DNA from: Azospirillum ramasamyi
GTDB taxonomy: Bacteria; Pseudomonadota; Alphaproteobacteria; Azospirillales; Azospirillaceae
Length of the DNA stretch: 64,000 bases
NCBI RefSeq assembly: GCF_003233655.1
Contig: NZ_CP029831.1
Span: 251,501-315,500, forward strand
Reading direction: 5' to 3'
The notes under the pieces are model-generated. The model saw only the letters and a list, made by a program, of their open reading frames with translations, did no database searches and had not been told where the DNA came from. This document shows positions 56,979-64,000 of this stretch, one piece after another. Each line of letters starts with the position of its first letter. The stretch's first letter is position 1. Made by a program: the position numbers and the translations under genes.

Positions 56979-57886
56979 TGACCGCCGTCGCCGCCACCGG
57001 AGCCGGCCGCGATCCGGTCAAGTATCTGCTGATCGTCACCATCAGCCTGTTCTGGGGCCTGAACTGGCCGGCGGTGAAGACGATCCTGACGCAGATGCCG
57101 ATCTTCAGCCTGCGCGCCATCGGCTTCACCGCCGGGGCCGTGCTGCTGCTGGGGGCGGCGCGTCTGGCCGGGCACCGTCTGCGGGTGGAGCGGGCGGAAT
57201 GGCCGGCTCTGGCGGCGGCGGGGTTTTGCAACGTGCTGGTCTTCAACCTTTGCACGGCGCTGGGCCAGAGCCTGATGGCGACCTCGCAGGCGGCGATCAT
57301 CGCCTTCACCATGCCGGTGTGGGCGACGCTGCTGGCGATCCCGCTGCTGGGCGAGCGGCCGGGGATGCGGCAGGTCGTCGGGCTGGCCTGCGGGCTGGCC
57401 GGGCTGATGGTCCTGCTGGGGCCGGAGGCGCTGTCGGCGCCGCCGGCCCAGCTGGCCGGCCCGGCGGTGATGCTGGTGTCGGCGCTGGCCTGGGCGCTGG
57501 GCACCATCGTGATGAAGCGGCGGGTCTGGCGCAGCAATCCGATGGTCATCACCGGCTGGCAGTATGTGCTGTGCGCCCCGCCGATGATCCTGCTGGCGGC
57601 GACGGAGACGAGGCCGGCCCTGGCCGAAATCAATCCCGAGGTGTGGGTCGGCTTCGCCTGGCACATCCTCTGCTCGCTCTGCGCGGCGCAGGCGCTGTGG
57701 TACGTCACCGTCCGCCGGCTGACGGTGGGCGAGGCGGCGGTCAGCACCCTGCTGATCCCGGTGGTCGGAGTCGGCGGGGCGGTGCTGCTGCTGGGCGAGC
57801 CGATGACGCTGCGGCTGGCGGCGGCGCTGGTGCTGATCCTCGCCGCCGTCGCCTGCGTGCTGGCGGTCAGGCCGGCCCGGCGCTGA
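56978..57886 (+). CDS. EamA/DMT-family transporter
   Basis: A 302-residue inner-membrane protein with ten helices in two EamA repeats (KYLLIVTISLFWGLNWPAVK first; the second starts near LVSALAWALGTIVMKRRVW). Its ATG shares one base with the deacetylase stop (TGATG), so the two are coupled. As the last gene of the LysR-linked cluster it may export an end product or a toxic intermediate. Confidence 0.9.
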   Translation: MTAVAATGAGRDPVKYLLIVTISLFWGLNWPAVKTILTQMPIFSLRAIGFTAGAVLLLGAARLAGHRLRVERAEWPALAAAGFCNVLVFNLCTALGQSLMATSQAAIIAFTMPVWATLLAIPLLGERPGMRQVVGLACGLAGLMVLLGPEALSAPPAQLAGPAVMLVSALAWALGTIVMKRRVWRSNPMVITGWQYVLCAPPMILLAATETRPALAEINPEVWVGFAWHILCSLCAAQALWYVTVRRLTVGEAAVSTLLIPVVGVGGAVLLLGEPMTLRLAAALVLILAAVACVLAVRPARR

Positions 57887-57920
57887 GCCGAGCCGCCCTC
57901 CTGTCCCGCCCTGCCCCGCC

Positions 57921-58946
57921 TTACTCCTCGGTGAGGCGGCGGCAGCGCCGCTTCATCATCGCCAGCGCCTCGTCGGCGCGGGCGCCGGAGAGGTCGAAGC
58001 TCCGCTCGTCCAGCAGGACGCCGTCGGAGTTGTAGGCGCGGACCAGCAGCCCCTCCGGCGTCTGGCTGACCGACAGGTCGAGGACGCCGTCGCCGGTCTC
58101 GTTGCCGGCGATGTCGAGGAAGTCGTTGACCTCGTCGAAGTTGATCTCCACGTCGTCCGGCCAGACGCCCTCGGCGGTGAAGTCCAGCAGGTCGTTCAGC
58201 CCGCCGACCGGCTCGCAGCGCTTCACACGCGGGTCGGCGGCCCCGACCGCCTCGGTGAAGGCGGCCATCGACTGGCGGATGCGCTCCTGCTCGATCGGGT
58301 CGATCTCAAGCTCCTGCCCGTCGTCGGCGAAGCCGAGCTTGAGCGGATCGGGCATCCCCTCCCCTTCCTGCTCCGCATCCTCCTCGATCACCAGACCGAC
58401 GACGCCGACCAGCCGGGTGCCGGCATCGTCGGCGGGGGCCAGCAGATCCTGTTCGCGGGCGAAGGTCTCCGCCTCCTCCGGCGAGGAGATCAGGCGGCGC
58501 AGCAGGGTGCGGCGGTCGGCGGCCTCCAGATAGGACAGCGGCTCCGGGTCCAGCCACAGCGGCAGCAGCCGCATGTCGGCGGCCTTCTCCAGCAGCCCGG
58601 CCGAATCGAGCGCCTCCTCGATCACGCCGACCGGCGGCGGCGCGTCGAGCGGGCCGTCCACCTCCAGCGCCAGCCAGAACAGGGTGGAGAGGGTCGGGTC
58701 GCCCTGCTCGTCGGTGCCCTGCGCGGTTTCCGAGAAGGCTTCGACCTCGTCCATGAAGTCGTAACCCTCCTCCTCGCGCAGCTTGCCCAGCGCCGCCTCG
58801 ATCACGCCCTGGCGGTTGGCGTCCAGCACCTCGTCCAGCAGGGCGCCGAAGCGCTCGTCGTTGTTGCGCCACAGCCGGACCAGCCGGTCGGCCGGCGTTC
58901 CGCTGAACTGGCCGCCCTTGCCGTTGACCCCGTCCTTTTTCGCCAT
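57921..58946 (-). CDS. Acidic protein of unknown function
   Basis: A 341-residue strongly acidic soluble protein (for example EVNDFLDIAGNETGDGVLDL and the stretch VIEEDAEQEGEGMPDP), not recognised. The N-terminal half is helical (ADRLVRLWRNNDERFGALLD); the C-terminal part has a beta hairpin (VSQTPEGLLVRAYNSDGVLL) and a basic tail. The ATG at 58946 has a purine-rich leader; the reading frame extends far upstream only as a shadow over the glucosidase gene. It is convergent with the EamA gene. Confidence 0.65.
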   Translation of the reverse strand: MAKKDGVNGKGGQFSGTPADRLVRLWRNNDERFGALLDEVLDANRQGVIEAALGKLREEEGYDFMDEVEAFSETAQGTDEQGDPTLSTLFWLALEVDGPLDAPPPVGVIEEALDSAGLLEKAADMRLLPLWLDPEPLSYLEAADRRTLLRRLISSPEEAETFAREQDLLAPADDAGTRLVGVVGLVIEEDAEQEGEGMPDPLKLGFADDGQELEIDPIEQERIRQSMAAFTEAVGAADPRVKRCEPVGGLNDLLDFTAEGVWPDDVEINFDEVNDFLDIAGNETGDGVLDLSVSQTPEGLLVRAYNSDGVLLDERSFDLSGARADEALAMMKRRCRRLTEE

Positions 58947-59147
58947 GATGCGCCCGTTCCTTTCTGATATCGCTCGTCCATTCGGCGAGACCATAGGAGC
59001 GCCGCGCCATCCTGTCGACCGCGATATGGTGACGGACCATCCTCCCAAGGGTGGTGCCGCCCGGCGGACCGGACAGCGACGATTGGCCCCTTCCACCCGG
59101 TCGGGAAAGGGGTAGGATTCCATGCTCAATCCTTCGGGTGATCCGCC

Positions 59148-60476
59148 ATGTCCGAACGTCCGGTTTTTCCCAAAGACTTCCTGTGGGGCGCCTCCACCTC
59201 CGCCTACCAGATCGAGGGCGGGGCCGAGGCCGACGGGCGGGCGCCCAGCATCTGGGACAGCTTCTGCAAGCTGAAGGGCCGGGTAGACAACGGCGAGAGC
59301 GGCGACGTCGCCTGCGACCATTACCACCGGATGCCGGAGGATGTGGAACTGATGGCGGCGCTGGGGCTGCGGGCCTACCGCTTCTCCGTCTCCTGGCCGC
59401 GTGTGCTGCCGCGCGGGCGGGGGGCGCCGAACGAGAAGGGGCTGGATTTCTACGACCGGCTGATCGACCGGCTGCTGGAGAAGAACATCGAGCCCTGGCT
59501 GTGCCTGTATCACTGGGATCTGCCGCAGGCCCTGCAGGACATGGGCGGCTGGACCGTCCGCGACGGCGCCGGCTGGTTCGCCGATTACGCGGCGCTGTGC
59601 GCCCGGCGCTATGGCGACCGGGTGAAGCGCTGGGCCACCTTCAACGAGTTCTCGGTCTTCACCCTGTTCGGCTGGGCCTTCGGCTGGGGGGCGCCGAGCA
59701 TCGCCGACCGCGCCAGCCACCTGAAGGCGATCCATCACGTCAACCTCGCCCATGGCGCCGGGGTGGACACGCTGCGCGCCCTGGTGCCGGGCGCCTCCAT
59801 CGGCGCGGTCCACAGCGTCCAACCGATGCGGCCCGAGACCGACCGGCCGGAGGATGTCGAGGCCGCCGCCCTGTTCGACGAGCATTGGAACCGCGCCTTC
59901 CCCGACGCCCAACTGCTGGCCCATTATCCGCGCCGCATCGCCGAGGCCATCGAGCCCTATGTGCAGCCCGGCGACATGGCGCGCATCGCCCGGCCGTTGG
60001 ACTGGTTCGGGCTGAACCATTACGCCCCGGTCTATGGCCGCAGGGACGACAGCCTGATCTGGGGCTTCGGCTTCGGATCGCCGCCGGCGGGGATGAAGCG
60101 GACGGCCATCGACTGGCCCTATGACCCCGGCTGCTTCCGCGACACGCTGATCGACCTGACCCGCCGCTACCGCCTGCCGATCTATGTGACGGAGAACGGC
60201 TACGGCACCAAGGCGGCGGAGGCGCCCGACGCCGAGGGCCGCGTGGCGGATCCCGAGCGGCTGGCCTACCTCCAGGCCTACATCGCCGCGATGGCGGAGG
60301 CGAAGGCGCGGGGGGCCGACGTGCGGGGTTATTTCGTCTGGTCGCTGCTGGACAATTTCGAATGGGGCGGCGGCTATGGCACGCGGTTCGGCATCGTCCA
60401 TGTCGATTTCAAGACGCAAGCGCGGACCCCGAAGGACTCGGCGCGCTGGTATGCGGACCTGATCCGAGGCGGCTGA
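59148..60476 (+). CDS. GH1 beta-glucosidase
   Basis: A 442-residue glycoside hydrolase family 1 enzyme that hydrolyses terminal beta-glucosides with retention. The acid/base Glu167 is in WATFNEFSVFT and the nucleophile Glu349 in YVTENGYGTKA; the N-terminal signature FLWGASTSAYQIEGGAEADG is complete. No signal peptide is present, so it acts in the cytoplasm. The 201-base gap upstream is shared with the divergent acidic-protein gene. Its 3' end overlaps that of the disrupted HTH gene on the other strand by 68 bases. Confidence 0.95.
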   Translation: MSERPVFPKDFLWGASTSAYQIEGGAEADGRAPSIWDSFCKLKGRVDNGESGDVACDHYHRMPEDVELMAALGLRAYRFSVSWPRVLPRGRGAPNEKGLDFYDRLIDRLLEKNIEPWLCLYHWDLPQALQDMGGWTVRDGAGWFADYAALCARRYGDRVKRWATFNEFSVFTLFGWAFGWGAPSIADRASHLKAIHHVNLAHGAGVDTLRALVPGASIGAVHSVQPMRPETDRPEDVEAAALFDEHWNRAFPDAQLLAHYPRRIAEAIEPYVQPGDMARIARPLDWFGLNHYAPVYGRRDDSLIWGFGFGSPPAGMKRTAIDWPYDPGCFRDTLIDLTRRYRLPIYVTENGYGTKAAEAPDAEGRVADPERLAYLQAYIAAMAEAKARGADVRGYFVWSLLDNFEWGGGYGTRFGIVHVDFKTQARTPKDSARWYADLIRGG

Positions 60477-60526
60477 CGCGGCGCCGGCCGCCCGCCTTGG
60501 CCGGCGGGGCGGCGGCGGATGGAACA

Positions 60527-60555
60527 GTGTGGAACGGATTTCGCGCGCTGTTCCA
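60527..60555. repeat. Dispersed 29-bp inverted-repeat unit, copy B
   Basis: Same GTGTGGAACGG-N11-TGTTCCA arrangement as 13910-13938. Here it lies inside the 3' part of the disrupted HTH gene, where the minus strand encodes WNSARNPFHTVP. The arms extend to TGGAACAG/CTGTTCCA. Confidence 0.5.
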
Positions 60556-61188
60556 TCCGTCCACCGGTGCCGGGGCGGGATCGGGGAGCGCAGCGGCGAC
60601 CGGCTCCACGGGCCGCGGGCGGGGACGGTCGCCGCCGGGGCCGGCGGGCGTCGGGGGCGGAGCGGCCGGCTCGGGCTGCGGCGGCGATGAGGGCTGAGGG
60701 GACGGCTGCGCCAGCGATTGCGGGGGCGATTGCGGGGCCGACGTTGCCGCCGGTTCCGGGGACGGGGCGGGCCGGTCGGGCTGGGCAGCGCGCGCCGCCG
60801 GTCTGGCCGGGGCGTCGAGCCCGGCGAACAGGCCGAGCCGTTCGGCCAGCCAGCGCACCGTCTTCGGATCGCCCATCGACACCAGCCGCTCGATCTGTTC
60901 CGCCACCAGGGTCCGGATCGAGGACAGGCGCAGCTCCGCCTCCCGGTTCAACGCCTGCCGTTCCCACCAGACGCGATGGCGGAAATCCCGCGATCCGTAA
61001 TAGGCCCGCCACAGGGTGGTGCGGCTGCATCCCATGGCGCGGGCGACGTAGAGGAAGGAACTGCCGCGCGCCAGCATGCCGGCGGCCATGATCCATTGTT
61101 CCTCGTGGAACTGAGATCCGGGAACCAGCGCCCCGCCCGCCGGGACCGGCGGCTCCTCCGCCCAGCAGGGGAAATGGTCGTCGGCGAG

Positions 61189-61196
61189 GGTGCGGC
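61189..61196. repeat. Target-site duplication, left copy
   Basis: GGTGCGGC, directly left of the IS66 left end; identical to 63796-63803. IS66 elements typically duplicate 8 bases. Confidence 0.9.
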
Positions 61197-61293
61197 GTAC
61201 GCCTCCGGTGAGTGCCGCCTTGGCAAAATAGGGTCCGACGTCTGAGTTTTGCGTGGCGCGTCATTGCGCGGACGCAAACGAGTTGCAAACGTC

Positions 61294-61704
61294 ATGGCTT
61301 ATCAGCGGGTCGAGGTTCTGACGGGGACGGAGCGGCGGCGAAATTACACGCCGGCGGAGAAGGTCCGAATGGTCGAGGAGGCGTTCCGCCCCGGCGTGGT
61401 GGTGACGGAAGCGGCCCGCCGGCTGGGCGTGCACGAAAGTCTGCTATACCGCTGGCGAGGGCTGATGCAGGCGAGCGGGAGCGCGGTGGCCGAACCGTCC
61501 AGCTTCGTCGCAGTGACCATCACGCCGGAGCCGACCGTAACAGAACCGCCGGTCTTGGAGCCCCCTGAACCATTGCCGCCTCCAGCGGGTCCGACCACGA
61601 GCCCGGCGATCCTCGAGGTCATCCTGCCCAGCGGGGCACGCCTGCGTCTGGAAGGGCCGGTCGATCCGGCTCTGGCGGCGGCCGTCGTCGGTGCCCTGGC
61701 ATGA
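61294..61704 (+). CDS. tnpA: IS66 TnpA (helix-turn-helix accessory protein)
   Basis: A 136-residue protein with an N-terminal HTH of the IS3/IS66 OrfA type (YTPAEKVRMVEEAFRPGVVV and EAARRLGVHESLLYRWRGLM). A Pro-rich middle and a C-terminal strand (ILEVILPSGARLRLEGPVDP) follow. It probably recognises the IS ends. The start at 61294 was chosen at MAYQRVEVL; the frame is open from 61249. Its stop overlaps the tnpB start by four bases (ATGA). Confidence 0.9.
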   Translation: MAYQRVEVLTGTERRRNYTPAEKVRMVEEAFRPGVVVTEAARRLGVHESLLYRWRGLMQASGSAVAEPSSFVAVTITPEPTVTEPPVLEPPEPLPPPAGPTTSPAILEVILPSGARLRLEGPVDPALAAAVVGALA

Positions 61705-62048
61705 TCCCGGTGCCGAGTGGCGTGCGGGTGTGGCTGGCCAGCGGACACACCGACATGCGCAAAGGCTGGGCGAGTTTGGCGCTGCTGGTGCAGGAACGCT
61801 TCGCCCAAGACCCGCACAGCGGCCATCTCTTCATCTTCCGCGGGCGCCGCGGCGATCTGGTGAAGATCATCTGGTATGACGGCCAGGGCAGTTGCCTGTT
61901 CATGAAGAGGCTGGAGCGGGGCCGCTTCATCTGGCCCACGCCGGCGGACGGCGCGGTGTCGATCTCGGTTGGGCAGATGGGCTATCTGCTCGAGGGCATC
62001 GACTGGCGCAACCCGCAGAAGACTTGGCGCCCCGAGGCCGCGGGGTGA
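61701..62048 (+). CDS. tnpB: IS66 TnpB (Orf2-like)
   Basis: A 115-residue protein with the full IS66 Orf2 pattern: VWLASGHTDMRKGWASLALL at the start, HLFIFRGRRGDLVKIIWYDG in the middle and GRFIWPTPADGAVSISVGQM near the end. It is required for IS66 transposition by unknown means. It is coupled to tnpA and lies 79 bases before tnpC. Confidence 0.95.
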   Translation: MIPVPSGVRVWLASGHTDMRKGWASLALLVQERFAQDPHSGHLFIFRGRRGDLVKIIWYDGQGSCLFMKRLERGRFIWPTPADGAVSISVGQMGYLLEGIDWRNPQKTWRPEAAG

Positions 62049-62127
62049 CTGCGACACGGTGAATCGACGCACCGGTTCAGGGGTGATTGTGGCGGCTCAA
62101 CGGCGCGTTCCCAGGTAAACTGGCGCC

Positions 62128-63771
62128 ATGACCGCCGCCCCGCTCCCCTCCACCTCGGCCGACGACGTCGCCAACTTGCGCGCTGCCTTGGCGCAGGCCG
62201 AGGCGCGGGCGGATGCGGCGGAAGCCGAAGCGGCGCGGGCCAAGGCGATGGCGTCGAACACCGAGGCGCTGATCGCCGGCCTGAAGCTGGAAATCGAGAA
62301 ACTCCGGCGCGAACTCTACGGGACGCGCTCCGAGCGCAAGGCGCGTCTGCTGGACCAGTTGGAGTTCCAGCTCGAAGAGTTGGAAGCGACGGCCGGCGAG
62401 GACGAACTGGCGGCCGAGCAGGCCGCTGCCAAAACCACCGCGGTGGCGGCCTTTACCCGCAAACGGCCATCACGCCAGCCCTTCCCCGACCACCTGCCGC
62501 GCGAGCGCGTCGTTGTGCCGGCACCGGCGAGCTGCCCGTGCTGCGGCTCGGACAAGCTGTGCAAGCTGGGCGAGACGATCACCGAGACGCTGGAGGTGAT
62601 CCCGCGCCAGTGGAAGGTGATCCAGACGGTGCGCGAGCGGTTCTCCTGCCGGGCCTGCGAGACGATCAGCCAGCCGCCGGCGCCGTTCCACGCCACCCCA
62701 CGGGGCTGGGCCGGCCCCAACCTGCTGGCCACCCTCCTGTTCGAGAAGTTCGGCCAGCATCAGCCGCTGAACCGGCAGGCCGAACGCTTTGCGCGCGAGG
62801 GCGTGCCGCTCAGCCTGTCCACCCTGGCCGACCAGGTGGGCGCCGCCGCCGCGGTGCTGAAGCCGCTGCACGACCTGATCGCCGCGCATGTACTGGCAGC
62901 CGAGCGGCTGCATGGAGACGACACGCCCGTGCCCGTGCTGGCCAAAGGCAAGACCGACACCGGGCGGCTGTGGGTGTATGTGCGTGATGACCGGCCGTTT
63001 GCCGGCCAAGCCCCACCGGCAGCGCTGTTCCACTATTCGCGAGACCGCAAGGGCGAGCATCCCGAACGGCACCTGGCCGGCTTCACGGGCTGGCTGCAGG
63101 CCGATGCGTTCGCCGGCTATAACCGGCTGTACGAACCTGAGCGCCGACCGGGGCCGATCAGCGCCGCACTGTGCTGGGCGCATGCAAGGCGCGGCTTCTT
63201 CAAGCTGGCCGACATCGCCGCGAACACCAGACGCGGCAAGGATGCCCCGCCGATCTCACCGCTGGCCCTGGAAGCCGTGACCCACATCGACGCCCTCTTC
63301 GATCTCGAGCGCGCCCTGAACGGCAAGCCCGCGGCCGAGCGGCTGGCGGCCCGCCAGGAGCACGGCGTCGCCCTGGTGGCCACGCTGGAGAACTGGATGC
63401 GGACGGAGCGCGCCCGGCTCTCCCGCCATGCCCCCGTGGCCAAGGCGATGGACTACATGCTGACGCGCTGGGACGGCTTCACGCGCTTCCTCGGCGACGG
63501 CCGGCTGTGCCTGACCAACAATGCCGCCGAACGCGGCCTGCGCGGGATCGCTTTGGGCCGGAAAGCGTGGCTGTTCTGCGGCTCCGATCGCGGCGGGCAG
63601 CGGGCGGCGATCATGTACGGCCTGATCACCACGGCGAAGCTCAACGACGTCGATCCCCAGGCATGGCTCGCCGACGTCCTGGCCCGCATCAACGACATCC
63701 CCCAAACCCGCCTGCACGAACTCCTCCCCTGGGAATGGAAGGCAATCCGCGAGCAGACGAAAGCTGCCTGA
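62128..63771 (+). CDS. tnpC: IS66 TnpC DDE transposase
   Basis: A 547-residue transposase, full length for the family. An N-terminal coiled coil (about 10-75; KLEIEKLRRELYGTRSERKA) is followed by a zinc-finger-like region (CPCCGSDKLCKLGE and FSCRACETI). The DDE catalytic residues are probably D264 or D265 (LHGDDTPVPVL), D326 (LQADAFAGYN) and E468 (NNAAERGLRG). The C-terminal IS66-type tail (YGLITTAKLNDVDPQAWLAD) is complete. No frameshift or stop is seen, so it is probably active. Confidence 0.95.
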   Translation: MTAAPLPSTSADDVANLRAALAQAEARADAAEAEAARAKAMASNTEALIAGLKLEIEKLRRELYGTRSERKARLLDQLEFQLEELEATAGEDELAAEQAAAKTTAVAAFTRKRPSRQPFPDHLPRERVVVPAPASCPCCGSDKLCKLGETITETLEVIPRQWKVIQTVRERFSCRACETISQPPAPFHATPRGWAGPNLLATLLFEKFGQHQPLNRQAERFAREGVPLSLSTLADQVGAAAAVLKPLHDLIAAHVLAAERLHGDDTPVPVLAKGKTDTGRLWVYVRDDRPFAGQAPPAALFHYSRDRKGEHPERHLAGFTGWLQADAFAGYNRLYEPERRPGPISAALCWAHARRGFFKLADIAANTRRGKDAPPISPLALEAVTHIDALFDLERALNGKPAAERLAARQEHGVALVATLENWMRTERARLSRHAPVAKAMDYMLTRWDGFTRFLGDGRLCLTNNAAERGLRGIALGRKAWLFCGSDRGGQRAAIMYGLITTAKLNDVDPQAWLADVLARINDIPQTRLHELLPWEWKAIREQTKAA

Positions 63772-63795
63772 CCGCGGCACTCAGCGGATGCTTAC

Positions 63796-63803
63796 GGTGC
63801 GGC
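63796..63803. repeat. Target-site duplication, right copy
   Basis: GGTGCGGC, directly right of the IS66 right end; identical to 61189-61196. Confidence 0.9.
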
Positions 63804-63816
63804 TGTCGAGCGGCAT
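63796..63816 (-). pseudogene. 5' stub of the IS66-disrupted HTH gene
   Basis: Seven codons MPLDSRT read from an ATG at 63816 into the duplicated target site, in the frame that continues at 61194 on the other side of the IS. GGAG lies eight bases upstream of the ATG, supporting this as the true start of the disrupted gene. Confidence 0.7.
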
Positions 63817-63835
63817 GGCGGGGCTCCGCTGGTGG

Positions 63836-64000
63836 ATGGGACCAGCGGGGAAGGATATAGGAATTTTTTCTGACATAGGAGTTTTTATCCAAGAGGTGGG
63901 GCTGCAGTTGTTCGCGGACGAAAAATGGCCACCTGAGGCCCGCAAAGCGTACAAGAAAACACTGATACAGTATGATCTAGTTACTGAAATAGATTGGGAT
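63836..64000 (+). CDS. Start of an unidentified gene, cut by the window edge
   Basis: An open frame from ATG 63836 runs off the end of the window (55 codons). The later part reads like real protein (LQLFADEKWPPEARKAYKKT). Codons such as ATA, CTA, ACA and AAA are frequent, unlike the very GC-rich neighbours, suggesting acquired DNA. The true start is uncertain: GTG at 63896 is an alternative. An imperfect tandem repeat (ATAGGA-A/G-TTTTT) covers 63857-63889. Not recognised. Confidence 0.45.
   Translation, partial: MGPAGKDIGIFSDIGVFIQEVGLQLFADEKWPPEARKAYKKTLIQYDLVTEIDWD

Larger units (their letters stand above)
60409..61196 (-). pseudogene. HTH protein gene cut by IS66 (3' part)
   Basis: The open frame continues unbroken from 60409 to the IS boundary at 61196. 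Joined to the stub at 63796-63816 it gives a 266-residue protein starting MPLDSRTLADDHFP. Residues after the join include a helix-turn-helix resembling phage terminase small subunits or invertase-like DNA binders (FLYVARAMGCSRTTLWRAYY) and a long helix (NREAELRLSSIRTLVAEQIE). The last 130 residues are a Pro/Ala-rich tail. The IS removed its start and ribosome site; an internal ATG (61089) might give a truncated product. The function of the intact protein is unknown. Confidence 0.75.
61197..63795 (+). mobile_element. Complete IS66-family insertion sequence (2599 bp)
   Basis: The ends form imperfect inverted repeats: GTACGCCTCCGGTGAGTGCC at the left and, reading inward from 63795, GTAAGCATCCGCTGAGTGCC; 19 of the first 22 positions match. 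The ends are flanked by perfect 8-bp direct repeats. Inside are the three genes tnpA, tnpB and tnpC in IS66 order, all open. The element appears intact and recently inserted. Confidence 0.93.

Noticed and set aside
60374..61288. 304-codon minus-strand frame crossing the IS66 left end
   Set aside because: It spans the IS boundary, is out of frame with the reconstructed HTH gene and is Arg/Gly/Pro-rich without domains.

Overview
This window is high-GC chromosomal DNA from an alphaproteobacterium. Gene content and protein style (polyamine/GABA catabolism, TRAP and ABC importers, IS66, FadN-type beta-oxidation, a FlcA-like LuxR regulator) point to Rhodospirillales, most probably Azospirillum or a close relative. 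That assignment is an inference from remembered protein families, not from a search. No rRNA, tRNA or CRISPR array was recognised.

Layout. 0.1-7 kb: a NarL/FixJ-type response regulator, then a minus-strand fatty-acid beta-oxidation operon (MerR regulator, thiolase, FadN-type hydroxyacyl-CoA dehydrogenase/enoyl-CoA hydratase, acyl-CoA dehydrogenase) with a palindromic operator in front and a terminator behind. 7-19 kb: a small membrane protein, a very large alpha-2-macroglobulin-like lipoprotein without the thioester cysteine, an aminotransferase, a PGPGW-type membrane protein, an SLC13 permease and an AsmA-like protein. 19.3-22.2 kb: three co-directional genes, two unrecognised and one with a two-histidine phosphoesterase pattern. 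22-33 kb: a DMT transporter, then a CoA-transferase/gabT/gabD operon, a divergent PuuR-like regulator and a four-gene polyamine/GABA-type ABC importer. The same palindromic operator is found in front of both gabD and the importer, so uptake and degradation look like one regulon. 33-45 kb: an orphan TRAP binding protein with structured leader DNA, a diguanylate cyclase, a zinc metallopeptidase, glgX, a divergent oxyR/katA pair with an OxyR box, and an SLT-SPOR lipoprotein.

45-58 kb is a long plus-strand catabolic cluster behind a divergent LysR regulator with a textbook CGCAT-N11-ATGCG box. It holds an ArgE/DapE deacylase, a class II aldolase, a complete oligopeptide-type ABC importer with fused ATPases, a ketopantoate-reductase-like enzyme, an N-carbamoyl-amino-acid-hydrolase-like enzyme, a histone-deacetylase-like amidohydrolase and an EamA transporter. 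Three unrelated amide-cleaving enzymes with one importer suggest import and step-wise deacylation of an unknown amide compound. This is the best candidate for an undescribed pathway.

58-64 kb: an acidic protein of unknown function, a GH1 beta-glucosidase, and an intact IS66 element (61197-63795) with 8-bp target duplications. The IS splits a helix-turn-helix gene just after its start. The last 165 bases hold the beginning of an AT-richer gene cut by the window edge. GC-rich palindromic (REP-like) repeats occupy many intergenic gaps between 24 and 55 kb.
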